From: Trichomonas tenax
Taxonomy: Eukaryota; Parabasalia; Trichomonadida; Trichomonadidae
Length of the DNA: 49,991 nt
Assembly: GCA_023091735.1 (NCBI GenBank)
Contig: JALKBU010000305.1
Location: forward strand, 1 to 49,991
Direction: 5' to 3'
Shown here: positions 10,090 to 19,647 of the stretch, piece after piece
Layout of the letters: every line of letters starts with the position of its first letter
How positions within the stretch are numbered: the stretch's first letter is position 1
Made by a program: the position numbers and the translations under genes
The notes under the pieces: generated by a model
Seen by the model: the letters and a program-made list of their open reading frames with translations, nothing else
The model's database searches: none
What the model was told of the DNA's origin: nothing

Positions 10090-12648
10090 TTATAGAACAT
10101 CAATTCCAGCTTCTTGCACAAGCGTGTTTTGAACAGCATAATCTTCAAGAGAGTCCAGAAATGAAAGACTCTTTGCAACTTGTGAAGCTTCATCTTTCAA
10201 TCTTTTTGCTTTTGTGACATCGGCTTCTTCAGTAGTTTTTCTGTTTGTTATGATTGCAGAAAGTCTGTCAACACTGACTTCGGCGAGATCAGCAGGATTC
10301 GTTATTCCTTTCTGAAATAATATTCTCGCGATAGTTTTCGTGCAATTTGGGAGTCTTAACAGTGGCAAAATATCAGATTGAACACCAAAATCGAGACGCT
10401 TTCTAAAAGCAATCAATGCAGTTCCAAGAAGTGGACAACCTATTTTCTCACAGAATTTTGCTGTCTGTCCTGCAAAGTTCGCGCATGTCATTTGAAGAGA
10501 TTGAGCAGTACCTCTTGAAACATTGAATATTTTCGTGACTTCGTTCATTGGCTTCTCATCAATCATTTCACCAAGAAGACATGCAAAATAGAATTTATCT
10601 AACTCGTGGTCGATTTTCTTGTGAGTTTCGTCTTTTCTTTTTCCACCAAGTTTTCTTGTTTCGATAAAATGCCTTTGGAACTTCGGAATATTTATGCCGC
10701 TGACCATTTCAGTGACTCCTTGGTGCTTGGCAATAATTGCCTCCCAGACATCAGTATCGTAGTCAGGAGTTCTTTCATTGGAAATTGCTGATGGAGGAAT
10801 GCATAGATAGAGCATGTGAACATCATCTTCGAGACTTAATCCATTCTCGACACTCTTGATGATTTGCTGGAGCTCCATTCCTTCTTCGATACTCATTGCA
10901 CTTTCAGCGATTGCTTTTCCTATTGGCGAAACTTTTCCGTCAGCTTCGATTAACTTTTTGGCTCTAAGTCTGATCAATGATGTTTTTGCGATTTTTTCGA
11001 CTTCAATGTTTGGATTTATTTGTGCTTCGAATGAATTTTTGACGAATTCTTTTGCGCCATCTAAGCCGACTAGTAACAATCCAGTTGCATATGACTGAAG
11101 AAGGAACCGATCAATGAGATCATTTTCTAATAAATGTGACGAGATATCTTCTAACTTTTGGTTGCATAGTTGGACAAAATCGTTGAGTTCGCTTTCTCTC
11201 TCAGTCATTGCTAAAACGACAACATCGCCGCCGACAGTTTCATCACGACCAGCTCTTCCTGCCATTTGAGTATACAGTCTTGCAGGGATCAGTTTATTTC
11301 CTTCTCCTTGAACATATCTGTATGCTTCATAAATTATAACACGAGTAACAGACCTGATGTTAATGCCTGCTGATAGTGTTGTTGTCGCGACAATGACCGA
11401 TATCGTGCTATTTTTCGCGGCTTCTTCAACGATCTTTCTTTCTTCAAGGAGCATTCCTGCATGATGGAATCCGACACCATTCATAATGCATCGTGCGAGA
11501 ACTTCATCGAGGCCAGTATCTGTCTTTGAGAGTTTCTGAACTAATTGCTTTCTATCACTTAATAAATAATCATCGGGAAGGGTGATTTTTGGAAGATTCG
11601 GATTTTCATCATAGATATGACACGCGATATATTCGGCAACAGATACAGTCTGTTTTCTGTTGTTGACGAAAACTAAAACAGTCGAATTTTTCTTGCTTTT
11701 GAGAACAGTTCTGATTGGAGCTAAAATATGTTTTCTATCATCTTGAAAAGATTTCATTGTTGCAATTTTCTTCGCTTCGCCATTATCGGAAATATAGAGT
11801 GAGCCATTCATTGCTTTGAAGTAATGCTTGATGCGTGATGGCCTTGATTCGCAGATGAATTTGAAGCCATTAATCCAATTCGCAATTCTGTCAACATCAG
11901 ATTCATTTAATGTCGCTGTAAGTCCGATTATTCGAATATTATGTTTCGTTCTCAACAGTATGCATTTCTCTATAAGCGATTCTATAACTGCGCCTCTATG
12001 ATCTTCATTGATCATATGAATTTCATCGATGACAATCAATCGAAACTTTTTCACATAGCCGTCTCTTAAAGCCGCGTTTATCAATGCGTGAGCTTTCTCG
12101 AATGTGCACACAGCAATACTTCCTCTTCTGAAGTCAGCACCACCTATGTTTTGGTAGAAAGGCCTCACGCTGTGCTTGAAAAATCTTGCTTTGAATTCCA
12201 AGGTTTTCTCTGATGCGAGGGAAACAAAAGGTAATGCATACAATGCTTTTCCATCAGGATCAGCTTCCAGCATCTGCGCAATAGCAATATCAGCTGCTAC
12301 TGTCTTTCCTCCAGATGTTGGCACAAGAATTATCCCATTCTTGCCACTTCTCCACTCTGGTAAAGACACTAAATCTTTCTGCCATTTTCGTAGCGATGTA
12401 ATTTTGGGAGGAGGAAGTCCATTGACATATGCGTGTTGTAGGAATGATGGAATGGACAAATTTGTCATTGTTTGGTCCATGTCCATCAAATCTGGCTGAT
12501 CTATTGTAGATTGTTTAATTATCTTGTTCTTTTTCTTAGAATTCGAGTGCCTTTTGCCATGGAGAATGCCTAAGGCGTCGGGCTCTGGATTCCGTATCTG
12601 TGGAATCATTAAATCTCGAGGAGCCCAAAAACGAACAGGCTCAAACAT
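10090..12648 (-). CDS. HELQ/POLQ-type superfamily 2 DNA helicase
   Basis: This encodes 852 residues. Walker A is PTSGGKT (110-116), motif II DEIH (208-211), motif III GLTATL (242-247), motif IV region VLVFVNNRKQ at about 324-333, and motif VI QMAGRAGR (461-468). After the helicase core come winged-helix and ratchet-type helical regions and a C-terminal helix-hairpin-helix-like part (around LLRLPNCTKTIARILFQKGI), as in archaeal Hel308, HELQ and the helicase half of DNA polymerase theta. There is no polymerase domain. The family unwinds 3' tails at stalled forks and in end joining. ATG 12648 gives MFEPVRFW; the extra upstream M is a TTG. An E2F-like palindrome lies 98 bases upstream. Confidence 0.93.
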   Translation of the reverse strand: MFEPVRFWAPRDLMIPQIRNPEPDALGILHGKRHSNSKKKNKIIKQSTIDQPDLMDMDQTMTNLSIPSFLQHAYVNGLPPPKITSLRKWQKDLVSLPEWRSGKNGIILVPTSGGKTVAADIAIAQMLEADPDGKALYALPFVSLASEKTLEFKARFFKHSVRPFYQNIGGADFRRGSIAVCTFEKAHALINAALRDGYVKKFRLIVIDEIHMINEDHRGAVIESLIEKCILLRTKHNIRIIGLTATLNESDVDRIANWINGFKFICESRPSRIKHYFKAMNGSLYISDNGEAKKIATMKSFQDDRKHILAPIRTVLKSKKNSTVLVFVNNRKQTVSVAEYIACHIYDENPNLPKITLPDDYLLSDRKQLVQKLSKTDTGLDEVLARCIMNGVGFHHAGMLLEERKIVEEAAKNSTISVIVATTTLSAGINIRSVTRVIIYEAYRYVQGEGNKLIPARLYTQMAGRAGRDETVGGDVVVLAMTERESELNDFVQLCNQKLEDISSHLLENDLIDRFLLQSYATGLLLVGLDGAKEFVKNSFEAQINPNIEVEKIAKTSLIRLRAKKLIEADGKVSPIGKAIAESAMSIEEGMELQQIIKSVENGLSLEDDVHMLYLCIPPSAISNERTPDYDTDVWEAIIAKHQGVTEMVSGINIPKFQRHFIETRKLGGKRKDETHKKIDHELDKFYFACLLGEMIDEKPMNEVTKIFNVSRGTAQSLQMTCANFAGQTAKFCEKIGCPLLGTALIAFRKRLDFGVQSDILPLLRLPNCTKTIARILFQKGITNPADLAEVSVDRLSAIITNRKTTEEADVTKAKRLKDEASQVAKSLSFLDSLEDYAVQNTLVQEAGIDVL

Positions 12649-12677
12649 CAATGATTTTTTTTCTTAGGTTTGAGAGG

Positions 12678-12757
12678 AAAAAGCGCGCGTTTAAAAATTA
12701 AAATTGAGAGGGAGGAAGTAAAACTGCTTCACCGCTTCCACTTTTTTTGGCGCCAAA
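12678..12757 (-). promoter_or_regulatory. E2F-like site and GC box upstream of the helicase gene
   Basis: TTTGGCGCCAAA (12746-12757) is a perfect 12-base palindrome matching the E2F/DP consensus in both directions. A second CG-rich word, AAAAAGCGCGCGTTT (12678-12692), lies between it and the ATG. CpG-rich words like these are rare in the AT-rich spacers. Control of a repair helicase by E2F-type factors fits known biology elsewhere; that it happens here is inference. Confidence 0.55.
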
Positions 12758-13289
12758 CTTCGTAACTCTAAATTTGTTATAACAATTCGTTTTTCTGCTT
12801 GCATTTTAAGTCTTGGCTCTTGCTACGATAATTGTTTAAATATTGAAATCAATATTTCTTCCAAACTATAATTCTTTCGTAGAATTAACCCAATAGTCAT
12901 AGGTAATATAATTCTTCATTCTCGCTGCATATTATCATAATTATTAATTTCTGAATAAATATTAAGGAAGAATGAACTATATCTTTTATTTACTCATTAC
13001 CTATATCAAAAATAACCTATACATAGATTACTAATAAGAATTGGTTATATCATATATTTGACTTCGATATAAACTTGTGTTTGAATCATATGATTAAGCA
13101 TATTTTCGCAACTTTAATTTTGCTATTAATTTCAATGTTTCTCATTAAATGTATTTGCTTTTTTAATATCGATATTTAAAAATCAAAAAAAAAAAAATAA
13201 ATTTCATTGATTGAGTAAATCGAGAAATATTATATCCTTTTACTGTACAAACAAATATGAAGATATATAGTTATAACACAAATAATAGA
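12758..13289. other. AT-rich spacer
   Basis: No gene, repeat or RNA-like structure recognised. It holds a poly-A run (about 13188-13196). Confidence 0.5.
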
Positions 13290-14012
13290 TTATTCATCTT
13301 GATTTGCCAAGAATAGTGCTCTAAGTTCGAAAACAGTTAAGCCATCCTGTGAAGGCTGGAAATATAATTCTTCACGTTCTTTTCTTTCCTTCAAAAGTTT
13401 TTTGCGTGATTTTTCTGCTGCTCTCTCTGCATCAAACAAAATTTGTACTGCTTTGCGTTGAGAAGTCTCAAGCCTCTTCTGTGCATTCTCCAAAGACGCT
13501 TTAAAGCTGATATTTCGTTCTTTTGTCTGAAGTTGTTCTGATGAAATGACACCTTTTGCAGTGATAACGTGCTCAACAACAGGAGCTGTTTGGATTTTAG
13601 CATTAGCAAACTGCATCAGTTGATTTCTGAAGATACTTTTTGTAATTTCTATTGAATTTCTTGCAGCTAATTTAACAGACTGGTTGGCAATATAAGCACC
13701 ATCCATATTCATATCCTTTACGTTAGCTTTGAATGTTGGATCTACTTCAGCGAGCCATGAAACGTAAACATCTTCAGGAATTCCTGTTAAACCGAAGATA
13801 TTTACATTAGGATCGGTTCTTCCTTCAATAGCATTGGGTACTGCCGGTAGATATGTACGGTGAATTTGAATATAGTGATTATTCAGATTTTTCAACGTTT
13901 GCTTAACCTGGTTACAAATGGGGCATCTGAAGTGCTTCGTCTTCTGGTGCGAAATGAGCTGATTCTCATTATCAAAACTAGAATTGCACCAATAGCAAAA
14001 GGCTTTTTTCAT
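13290..14012 (-). CDS. BuGZ/ZNF207-like zinc-finger protein
   Basis: This encodes 240 residues. Two C2H2 fingers open the protein (C6, C9, H22, H27 and C30, C33, H46, H51) and are followed directly by VPNAIEGRTD and FGLTGIPEDV. Finger pair plus VPNAI-GRTD plus GIPE is the signature of BuGZ/ZNF207 and plant SUF4. BuGZ binds Bub3 and microtubules and aids spindle assembly (family knowledge). The usual Pro-rich middle and the GLEBS motif are not evident; instead a charged coiled coil (about 165-220) ends the protein, so Bub3 binding cannot be assumed. ATG 14012 was chosen over the GTG at 14021 because AAAAGTGACA lies just before it. Confidence 0.85.
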   Translation of the reverse strand: MKKAFCYWCNSSFDNENQLISHQKTKHFRCPICNQVKQTLKNLNNHYIQIHRTYLPAVPNAIEGRTDPNVNIFGLTGIPEDVYVSWLAEVDPTFKANVKDMNMDGAYIANQSVKLAARNSIEITKSIFRNQLMQFANAKIQTAPVVEHVITAKGVISSEQLQTKERNISFKASLENAQKRLETSQRKAVQILFDAERAAEKSRKKLLKERKEREELYFQPSQDGLTVFELRALFLANQDE

Positions 14013-14036
14013 TTTTGTCACTTTTCACCCAAAAAA
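14013..14036. promoter_or_regulatory. 24-bp bidirectional start region
   Basis: Only 24 bases separate the ATGs of the BuGZ-like gene (minus, 14012) and the ankyrin gene (plus, 14037). They contain one TTGTCACTTTTCA block, which reads as TGAAAAGTGACA for the minus gene. Any further promoter sequence must lie inside the opposing reading frames. Confidence 0.65.
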
Positions 14037-15314
14037 ATGACTGAAGAGCCAAAGAACGGCTTCTTCGAGAACATAAACATCCCAAGGCACATGGAGAAAT
14101 ACACGAACTTACTCGGGTGCATCAAGAAATTAACTCTAGATAACATGGATGAGACACTTGGATCATTGAGACATTCTTATCATCAAGAAGATTTCGATGA
14201 AGTGGCCGCCATTCTCGTTTATACGTCGAATTCGTCATCATGTGATTCAACAATGGCGGAAATATTAACATATAAATTATGCATTGCATGGAAACACTTC
14301 AATTTTGCAGTTTTGAGAGTATTTGCATCAATGGAGACAATTTTACCATACACGAAATACATTAGAAGTCTTTATCAGCGCGGAATGTGGAGTTTTAATC
14401 AAGTTCAAGAATCGTTACACGACATTAATGGATATGATTTAGTATTTGCTAAAGATATCTCTGACAATTGTCCGTACGAAGACAGATTCGACAGAATAGT
14501 TCGCGAATACCGTAAAAATGATTGGAAACTTTTCGATGAAATTATAGAATGCGGATTTCCTCTCGATGGACCAGGATATGCAATTAAAAACGATAATATA
14601 ACTCTTTTCCAAGAGTTAGCTTCAAATCCATTTTTTAATTATGATCAAAAGATTTTACAGGAATATTTTGGTCCTCATGAGAGATCATTAATATCTACAG
14701 CTGCTTATTACGGTAGCATCAATTGCTTCAAGTTTTTGATGCTCAATAAAGCGAAAATAGACTTAACAACATCAAAATGTGCGATTATGGGCGGAAACAT
14801 GCAAATTATCAATATATGTGTAACAGAACAGAAAGATCACTCAAATCTTCTTAAAGCTGCTGTCATATCACATCGTGATGACATGTTTAACTGGATATTA
14901 GAACATGTTCCCGATGCAAAGCATGCTTCGTTATACGACTGTGTTCGCTCTCTTAACTATAGTGCTTTCTTATATTATATCGATACAAACTCAATGACGA
15001 AGGATCCAGAGCCCGCTTTGTGCTTAGCGGCACAAATGGGCATTGTTTCGATGTGCAGAGTCTTGATAGAAAACGGTGCTGACACTAAAGCGTCAACACC
15101 GATGAAAGATACTGCTATGCATCTTTCCACGAGGTTCCAGCACTTCTATGTTATGTCATTCTTGTGTTCACGCGGTGCAGACACAAATTTGCGCAACGAA
15201 CTCGGAAAGACACCATACGATATAGCCGATGATGACAAGAACGAGAATATTCGCCAGTTCTTAAGCTATAATGGAGGAAAACCATCCAGACTTGTAGAGA
15301 AAATGAATAAATAA
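14037..15314 (+). CDS. Ankyrin-repeat protein with long N-terminal helical region
   Basis: This encodes 425 residues. About the first 200 are helical and lack ankyrin consensus, as in the many trichomonad proteins with a DUF3447-type N-terminus. Ankyrin-like repeats follow from about residue 220 to the end; the last two are the clearest (EPALCLAAQMGIVSMCRVLI, then TAMHLSTRFQHFYVMSFL and LGKTPYDIA). These are cytosolic scaffolds of unknown partner. The frame is open to 13860, but that extension overlaps the opposite gene and lacks an ATG suited to the shared 24-bp start region, so 14037 is the start. The stop lies in TAAAT, a possible trichomonad polyadenylation signal. Confidence 0.88.
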   Translation: MTEEPKNGFFENINIPRHMEKYTNLLGCIKKLTLDNMDETLGSLRHSYHQEDFDEVAAILVYTSNSSSCDSTMAEILTYKLCIAWKHFNFAVLRVFASMETILPYTKYIRSLYQRGMWSFNQVQESLHDINGYDLVFAKDISDNCPYEDRFDRIVREYRKNDWKLFDEIIECGFPLDGPGYAIKNDNITLFQELASNPFFNYDQKILQEYFGPHERSLISTAAYYGSINCFKFLMLNKAKIDLTTSKCAIMGGNMQIINICVTEQKDHSNLLKAAVISHRDDMFNWILEHVPDAKHASLYDCVRSLNYSAFLYYIDTNSMTKDPEPALCLAAQMGIVSMCRVLIENGADTKASTPMKDTAMHLSTRFQHFYVMSFLCSRGADTNLRNELGKTPYDIADDDKNENIRQFLSYNGGKPSRLVEKMNK

Positions 15315-15448
15315 ATATTACTATGTTTTTTATCATTAAATACTCAAACAAATTTTTATTATTATTCAACATGTAATTATAAACTATTAACATATAGCTA
15401 AATATCAGCCAAACTATATATTGAAGTATACAAATACATGAAAATGAG

Positions 15449-16165
15449 TTATTTCTTCCATCTCAATAATAATTTTCCAAGAGAGCGCGAGAAAATCATT
15501 GCCTGTTGATAGGATGTCTCACTCAGCTCTGTGTTTCCTTGATTAAGCAAACTAATCTCATATTCAACAAGGTCAACCGCATCACCGATCTTTCCAAGAA
15601 TGTTTGCGAGGAGGAGAGCTCTGTTGAGAACCAAAGCGAGTCTCGAAGTAGAATGAGAAGGAAGTTTTGTTGATGCTAATTTATAAGCTTGTTCATAAAC
15701 AGAAGCTGCTCTATTAGAAAAGAATGATTTCTCTTCATCGTTGGCAAATTCCGTAATATATCTGTATAAATCCGCTTGTAAGCGCATCATATCAACTTTA
15801 ACTTCAGTGTCTGTATTTCCTGGAATGATTTGCTGATCGATAATAGAAAGTACATCGTGACATGTGAATTTTAGTTTTTCGAATTGTCTTGTTGCTTGAT
15901 CGTGTATCAATGCGGCAAAAGAATCGCTTTTTTCTAGTGCATAAGCTTCGTTATCTCTTAATTGCTTCGTCGCAGCACGAATAGGATTGACGATGGTTTG
16001 CACTAAATCGTTGAAAAATGTTGTCTGTTTCTTATTTAATCTCGCGTCCATGTCAATTGCTTGTTTAAACGTGACCATTGCCGCATCACATATTCCAGCT
16101 TTGTACAGTGACTTCGCTGTGAACATCAAAAGTCTTCTTTGTTTGTCCAACAATGACGAATCCAT
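15449..16165 (-). CDS. Divergent 14-3-3 protein
   Basis: This encodes 238 residues with the all-helical 14-3-3 order. It has an NPIRAATKQLRDNEA region where the family has its conserved NV(I/V)GARR helix. VDMMRLQADLYRYITEFAN matches the K-x-Y-L-K-M-K-GDYYRYLAE helix, and ASVYEQAYKLASTKLPSHSTSRLALVLN matches the YQEAFEIS…P-T-HPIRLGLALN helix. LSETSYQQAMIFSRSLGKLLLRW matches the [23 protein letters not shown] terminus. The basic groove residues are only partly kept (R instead of K at several points; Arg in DLYRY retained), so phosphopeptide specificity may differ. Dimeric phosphoserine adaptors, cytosolic (family knowledge). ATG 16165 lies about 15 bases after AAAGTGAAA. Confidence 0.85.
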   Translation of the reverse strand: MDSSLLDKQRRLLMFTAKSLYKAGICDAAMVTFKQAIDMDARLNKKQTTFFNDLVQTIVNPIRAATKQLRDNEAYALEKSDSFAALIHDQATRQFEKLKFTCHDVLSIIDQQIIPGNTDTEVKVDMMRLQADLYRYITEFANDEEKSFFSNRAASVYEQAYKLASTKLPSHSTSRLALVLNRALLLANILGKIGDAVDLVEYEISLLNQGNTELSETSYQQAMIFSRSLGKLLLRWKK

Positions 16166-16372
16166 TAATTTTTTTTGATTTCACTTTATTTTTTCATCAT
16201 CAGCTTTTCTTGCATTAAACAGCATAAAAACACCTAAAACATCAAAATCCGAACTCAATTTCAAAATATCACTCAATATATTATATCAATATTTTATAAT
16301 AAACAAAAGCATAACTCTATAAACATACAAAACAATAGCTCTGCGGTGCTGCTTCATGAGAAATGATGATCA

Positions 16373-17068
16373 TCACTTTGAATCAGTTATCACAACTTTA
16401 ACTGTATTAACTTTGCCATTGAAGACGTATGAGATGGGTTCACCCCTTGGAACGCGATCCTGGTTTTCTTTAAAGATTGTGTAAAATCTGCCTTTGAGAT
16501 TTGCATTCATTGCTTCAGCAAAATCATATATATTGTCTGTGAGTTGTTCTCCTGAAAACCATTCACCCATTATATGTGACAACTTGTCTGGATTTACTTT
16601 TACTGCAATATATTTTGTTGTATCACTTGAGAGTGTTGATGGTGGAGCAATAGAAATATTTCCACGTTGGAAATACTTTTCTTTACTGAATCGTTTGTAA
16701 ACTAGTTTTGATGAATTTAATTTTTTCGCATTTGCATAAATTGGATCGTCAACATTAACGTTGACTTCCCATTTGTAGTTTTCTGGCTCAATGTATACTC
16801 CATTTTCATTGTAAATAACAATTACGAAATTTCGAGCAAATGATGGATCTGGAAGCATATAGAACACTTCTAACAAATAATCTTCATTTGGCTCGATTTT
16901 GTATGCTCTTGAAAAGTCTGGAATCATTATATTTCCGCACGCATTATAATAAATTTTCATTTCTTGATGCTCAACTTCCCTAAATATCTTCACTAAGTAG
17001 AACCGTTCGGTTCCTGAATGAATGTTCACGAAAACTGGAGATTTTGTTTCCTTGAGCTTCACATTCAT
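16373..17068 (-). CDS. Hypothetical protein, 231 aa, beta-rich
   Basis: I recognise no family. The sequence alternates short hydrophobic strands with polar turns (VFVNIHSGTERFYLVKIF, LLEVFYMLP, NFVIVIYNENGVYIEP) and ends with a mixed helical region and a strand YVFNGKVNTVKVVITD. A beta-sandwich is my guess. There is no signal peptide or membrane segment. On its strand AAAAAAGTGA precedes the ATG by a base or so, supporting the start. It shares orientation with the 14-3-3 gene downstream, 207 bases away. Confidence 0.75.
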   Translation of the reverse strand: MNVKLKETKSPVFVNIHSGTERFYLVKIFREVEHQEMKIYYNACGNIMIPDFSRAYKIEPNEDYLLEVFYMLPDPSFARNFVIVIYNENGVYIEPENYKWEVNVNVDDPIYANAKKLNSSKLVYKRFSKEKYFQRGNISIAPPSTLSSDTTKYIAVKVNPDKLSHIMGEWFSGEQLTDNIYDFAEAMNANLKGRFYTIFKENQDRVPRGEPISYVFNGKVNTVKVVITDSK

Positions 17069-17242
17069 TCACTTTTTTAGTGGATTTTTTATATTTTTTT
17101 GTGATCCGAAAGTTATGTTGTTTTTAGATCCTATATAATGTGTTTTCTATATTCATCATGAAAAAATCTGCGGTCGATAAGAAAAATTGTCAATATTCAT
17201 TTCAAATGTTCTCCAATAAATACGTATTTTCACTTACAGTCT

Positions 17243-17557
17243 ATGATTTGCATTAAGATACTGTTAGATAAGCTATATCTTAAAGAAAACACTTCGATAA
17301 TGAGGAATAGCGAGAATTGGTCGGATCATCGAGAAAATCACTATATATCATTGTTTATTGATGAATATCGCATAGAATTACATATTTTAGAGCGATTTGC
17401 GCATGAAAATACAGGGGAAATGCTATTATTGTTTATGCATTGTTTCGATGTTGAAACAGCTCAACTATTGCCTGATTCAAGGATTGAACTTCAACTTCCC
17501 TCATCTTCAAAAGTTATTGAAATGTTGACTGAACAACAAAAACGATATTCAATTTGA
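17243..17557 (+). CDS. Small hypothetical ORF, 104 aa
   Basis: No family recognised. The frame is open from ATG 17243 and contains a plausible amphipathic core (ISLFIDEYRIELHILERFAH, then EMLLLFMHCFDVETAQLL), but the codon pattern is AT-rich and no start-proximal element precedes it. It borders the pseudogene region 17.8-21.5 kb and may itself be a fragment of a lost gene. Confidence 0.35.
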   Translation: MICIKILLDKLYLKENTSIMRNSENWSDHRENHYISLFIDEYRIELHILERFAHENTGEMLLLFMHCFDVETAQLLPDSRIELQLPSSSKVIEMLTEQQKRYSI

Positions 17558-17824
17558 ATAATTGATTGACAATACCATATAAAGGAATTGAGAGTGCTAG
17601 ATGATAAAGGCATAAAATATCCAAGAAAGCTTATTGATTTATCATTCACAATTTGATAACAGTTGTGTTTTGATAAGGATAACTTACATTTTGAAAATAT
17701 TCATAGTTTGAGACTGATTTTTCGCATTTATTGCCTACATATAGTTACCAAGATATTTACAAGAAAATATCCGTTCATTGAAGAAAAATTTTAAATTTTT
17801 ATCATATTTTAAACAAAACAAGCA

Positions 17825-18358
17825 TTACATAAACAGATCTGAGTTCTCTGAAAGATTTCCAAATATTTGCAGGATATTTTTGTCGGTGAGAAGATTATTT
17901 AGGGCAATATCTTGAGCATTATGAAGTGCAGGATTTGTGATAACCTCCACCTCTTTGATGCGATCTGTTTCCTGCACTTCGCCAATCTTTCTCGATTTAT
18001 TTGGTAATTTCCTTTTTGAAATTTTTTTTCTTTAAGCCTATCATGAGTTCTTTCTTTCAGCTTGATTCTATTCCTAATGTTGTTTGGTGACCTGTTTGGA
18101 AAATATTCTGCAATTGTTGTCCATTTTGTTCCATATTCATGATAAAGATCATCGAGGATTTCATCCTCAGCCTCTGTCCATGGTGAATTCGTTAGTTCTG
18201 GTCATATATAATTTATCCATCTTTCACGACATTGCCTCGCCGTTCGAGTTTGCATTTCTTTAGCAATCAGTTCCCAGACCAACCCTGTTAACGATGTCAG
18301 CGAGCATCCTATCCTCTTCTTCAGTGAATCGTACCTTCGGAACGTGAACTCGCCTCAT
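17825..18358 (-). pseudogene. R2R3 Myb transcription-factor pseudogene
   Basis: I translated this by hand. The minus strand starts MRRVHVPKVRFTEEED, a Myb R2 opening. It shifts frame near 18271-18284, after which WELIAKEMQTRTARQCRERW gives the rest of R2. It meets an in-frame TGA at 18202-18204, then continues with SPWTEAEDEILDDLYHEYG and WTTIAEYFPNRSPNNIRNR as R3. It shifts again at an A-run (complement of 18022-18029) into a C-terminal tail ending at 17825. Two indels and one nonsense change make it a pseudogene. R2R3 Mybs bind promoter elements in trichomonads; an apparently intact relative lies at 32681-33226. Confidence 0.8.
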
Positions 18359-19647
18359 CACAGGTTTTTTGCAAAAAAATAGCAGCTAAATTTTGATAGG
18401 GATTCATAATTTTATTTATATTTTAAATGATTGGTTCAACGAATGAATGCAATAGAATGTTGCCTTTTTGTGTATATCATCAGCATAACTGATTCTTTGA
18501 TGAAGATTGATAATGTAGTTCGTTGGAGGAAATAACGTGCTATTTGAATGATATTATGTTGCTTATCGAATGAAATCTATTTGTAGCACATAATGAAGAG
18601 GGTATTAAAATTGTGAAAAATATATGTCAAATTTTTGTTTGGACATAGAATTATTTTGAGTGACAAATTTTTCGCTTCGAAAATTGTAAAAAGATAGGAA
18701 CTGCATCATGGTGTTGACTATTTATTATGTTAGAAAATTTTTTTGACAGTAAAATCAGAATATATTCAATTCTCTCAAATTTTCAGAGAATTAATCGAAA
18801 AAAAATTATATATCATTTTATATTCATATTTATCTGAATAAAATCAACTCAAAAATTATTTTTGATTTATCCCATATAAAATGGTCTCTTATAGTTAATG
18901 GTTCATATTTTATGGTTAAAAATTTCAAAAAATCGTTTATTTTTCATTGAAAAAAGTTTCAAACAAAAAATTATGAACATTAGATTCTTTATCTTTTAGA
19001 TGATAAAATTAATTTGAGAAAAACTTTTCTCCTAATTTTTATCGTTCTAAAAAAATAATCCCCATCATTGACAACATTTCAGTATAAAGTCTTGATACTT
19101 TGCCCATAGCTTCTTTGTTGCCTACGTATAACTGTATTCATGGATAAATCGGGCAAAGCCTTTTATATTATTTTTATCATAATATTAATCATGAGTAAAA
19201 TATATAATTAAGCTAATAAGCATATTTCCCCTCTAATTTTATGTTTAAATTCATGCTCCTTAATGGCAGTTGTTAAAAATATTGCAAGAATTTGCCAAAT
19301 ATGCTCTCTGACCGTTATCACTCAATATATGGATCCTTCATTGACCAGTTTGTAATTTACAACAATGTACCCTATAAAATATACCATAATACAATCATTT
19401 TCATGATTAATTTGTTTCAAATCAAAACTGAGCGTTCCCACTTCAGCATATCATAGAACATCGTGCATAGAATTGTATATCATAGATACGCCTATATAAT
19501 TCCCACAACAAGAAATCAAAATCATGATGACAATTTCAAATTTCCCAAAAACAAAAAAAATCAAAGAAAGAACACATTTTGGAAACAGATATATAAGATA
19601 ATACTGCAATTATTTTACAGAGTATATGTTGCAATATCAAGAAAATA
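18359..19647. other. AT-rich gene-free region
   Basis: No gene, RNA or repeat I can support; open frames are short and low-complexity. Together with the flanking pseudogenes it forms a roughly 4.5-kb stretch without an intact gene. Confidence 0.5.
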
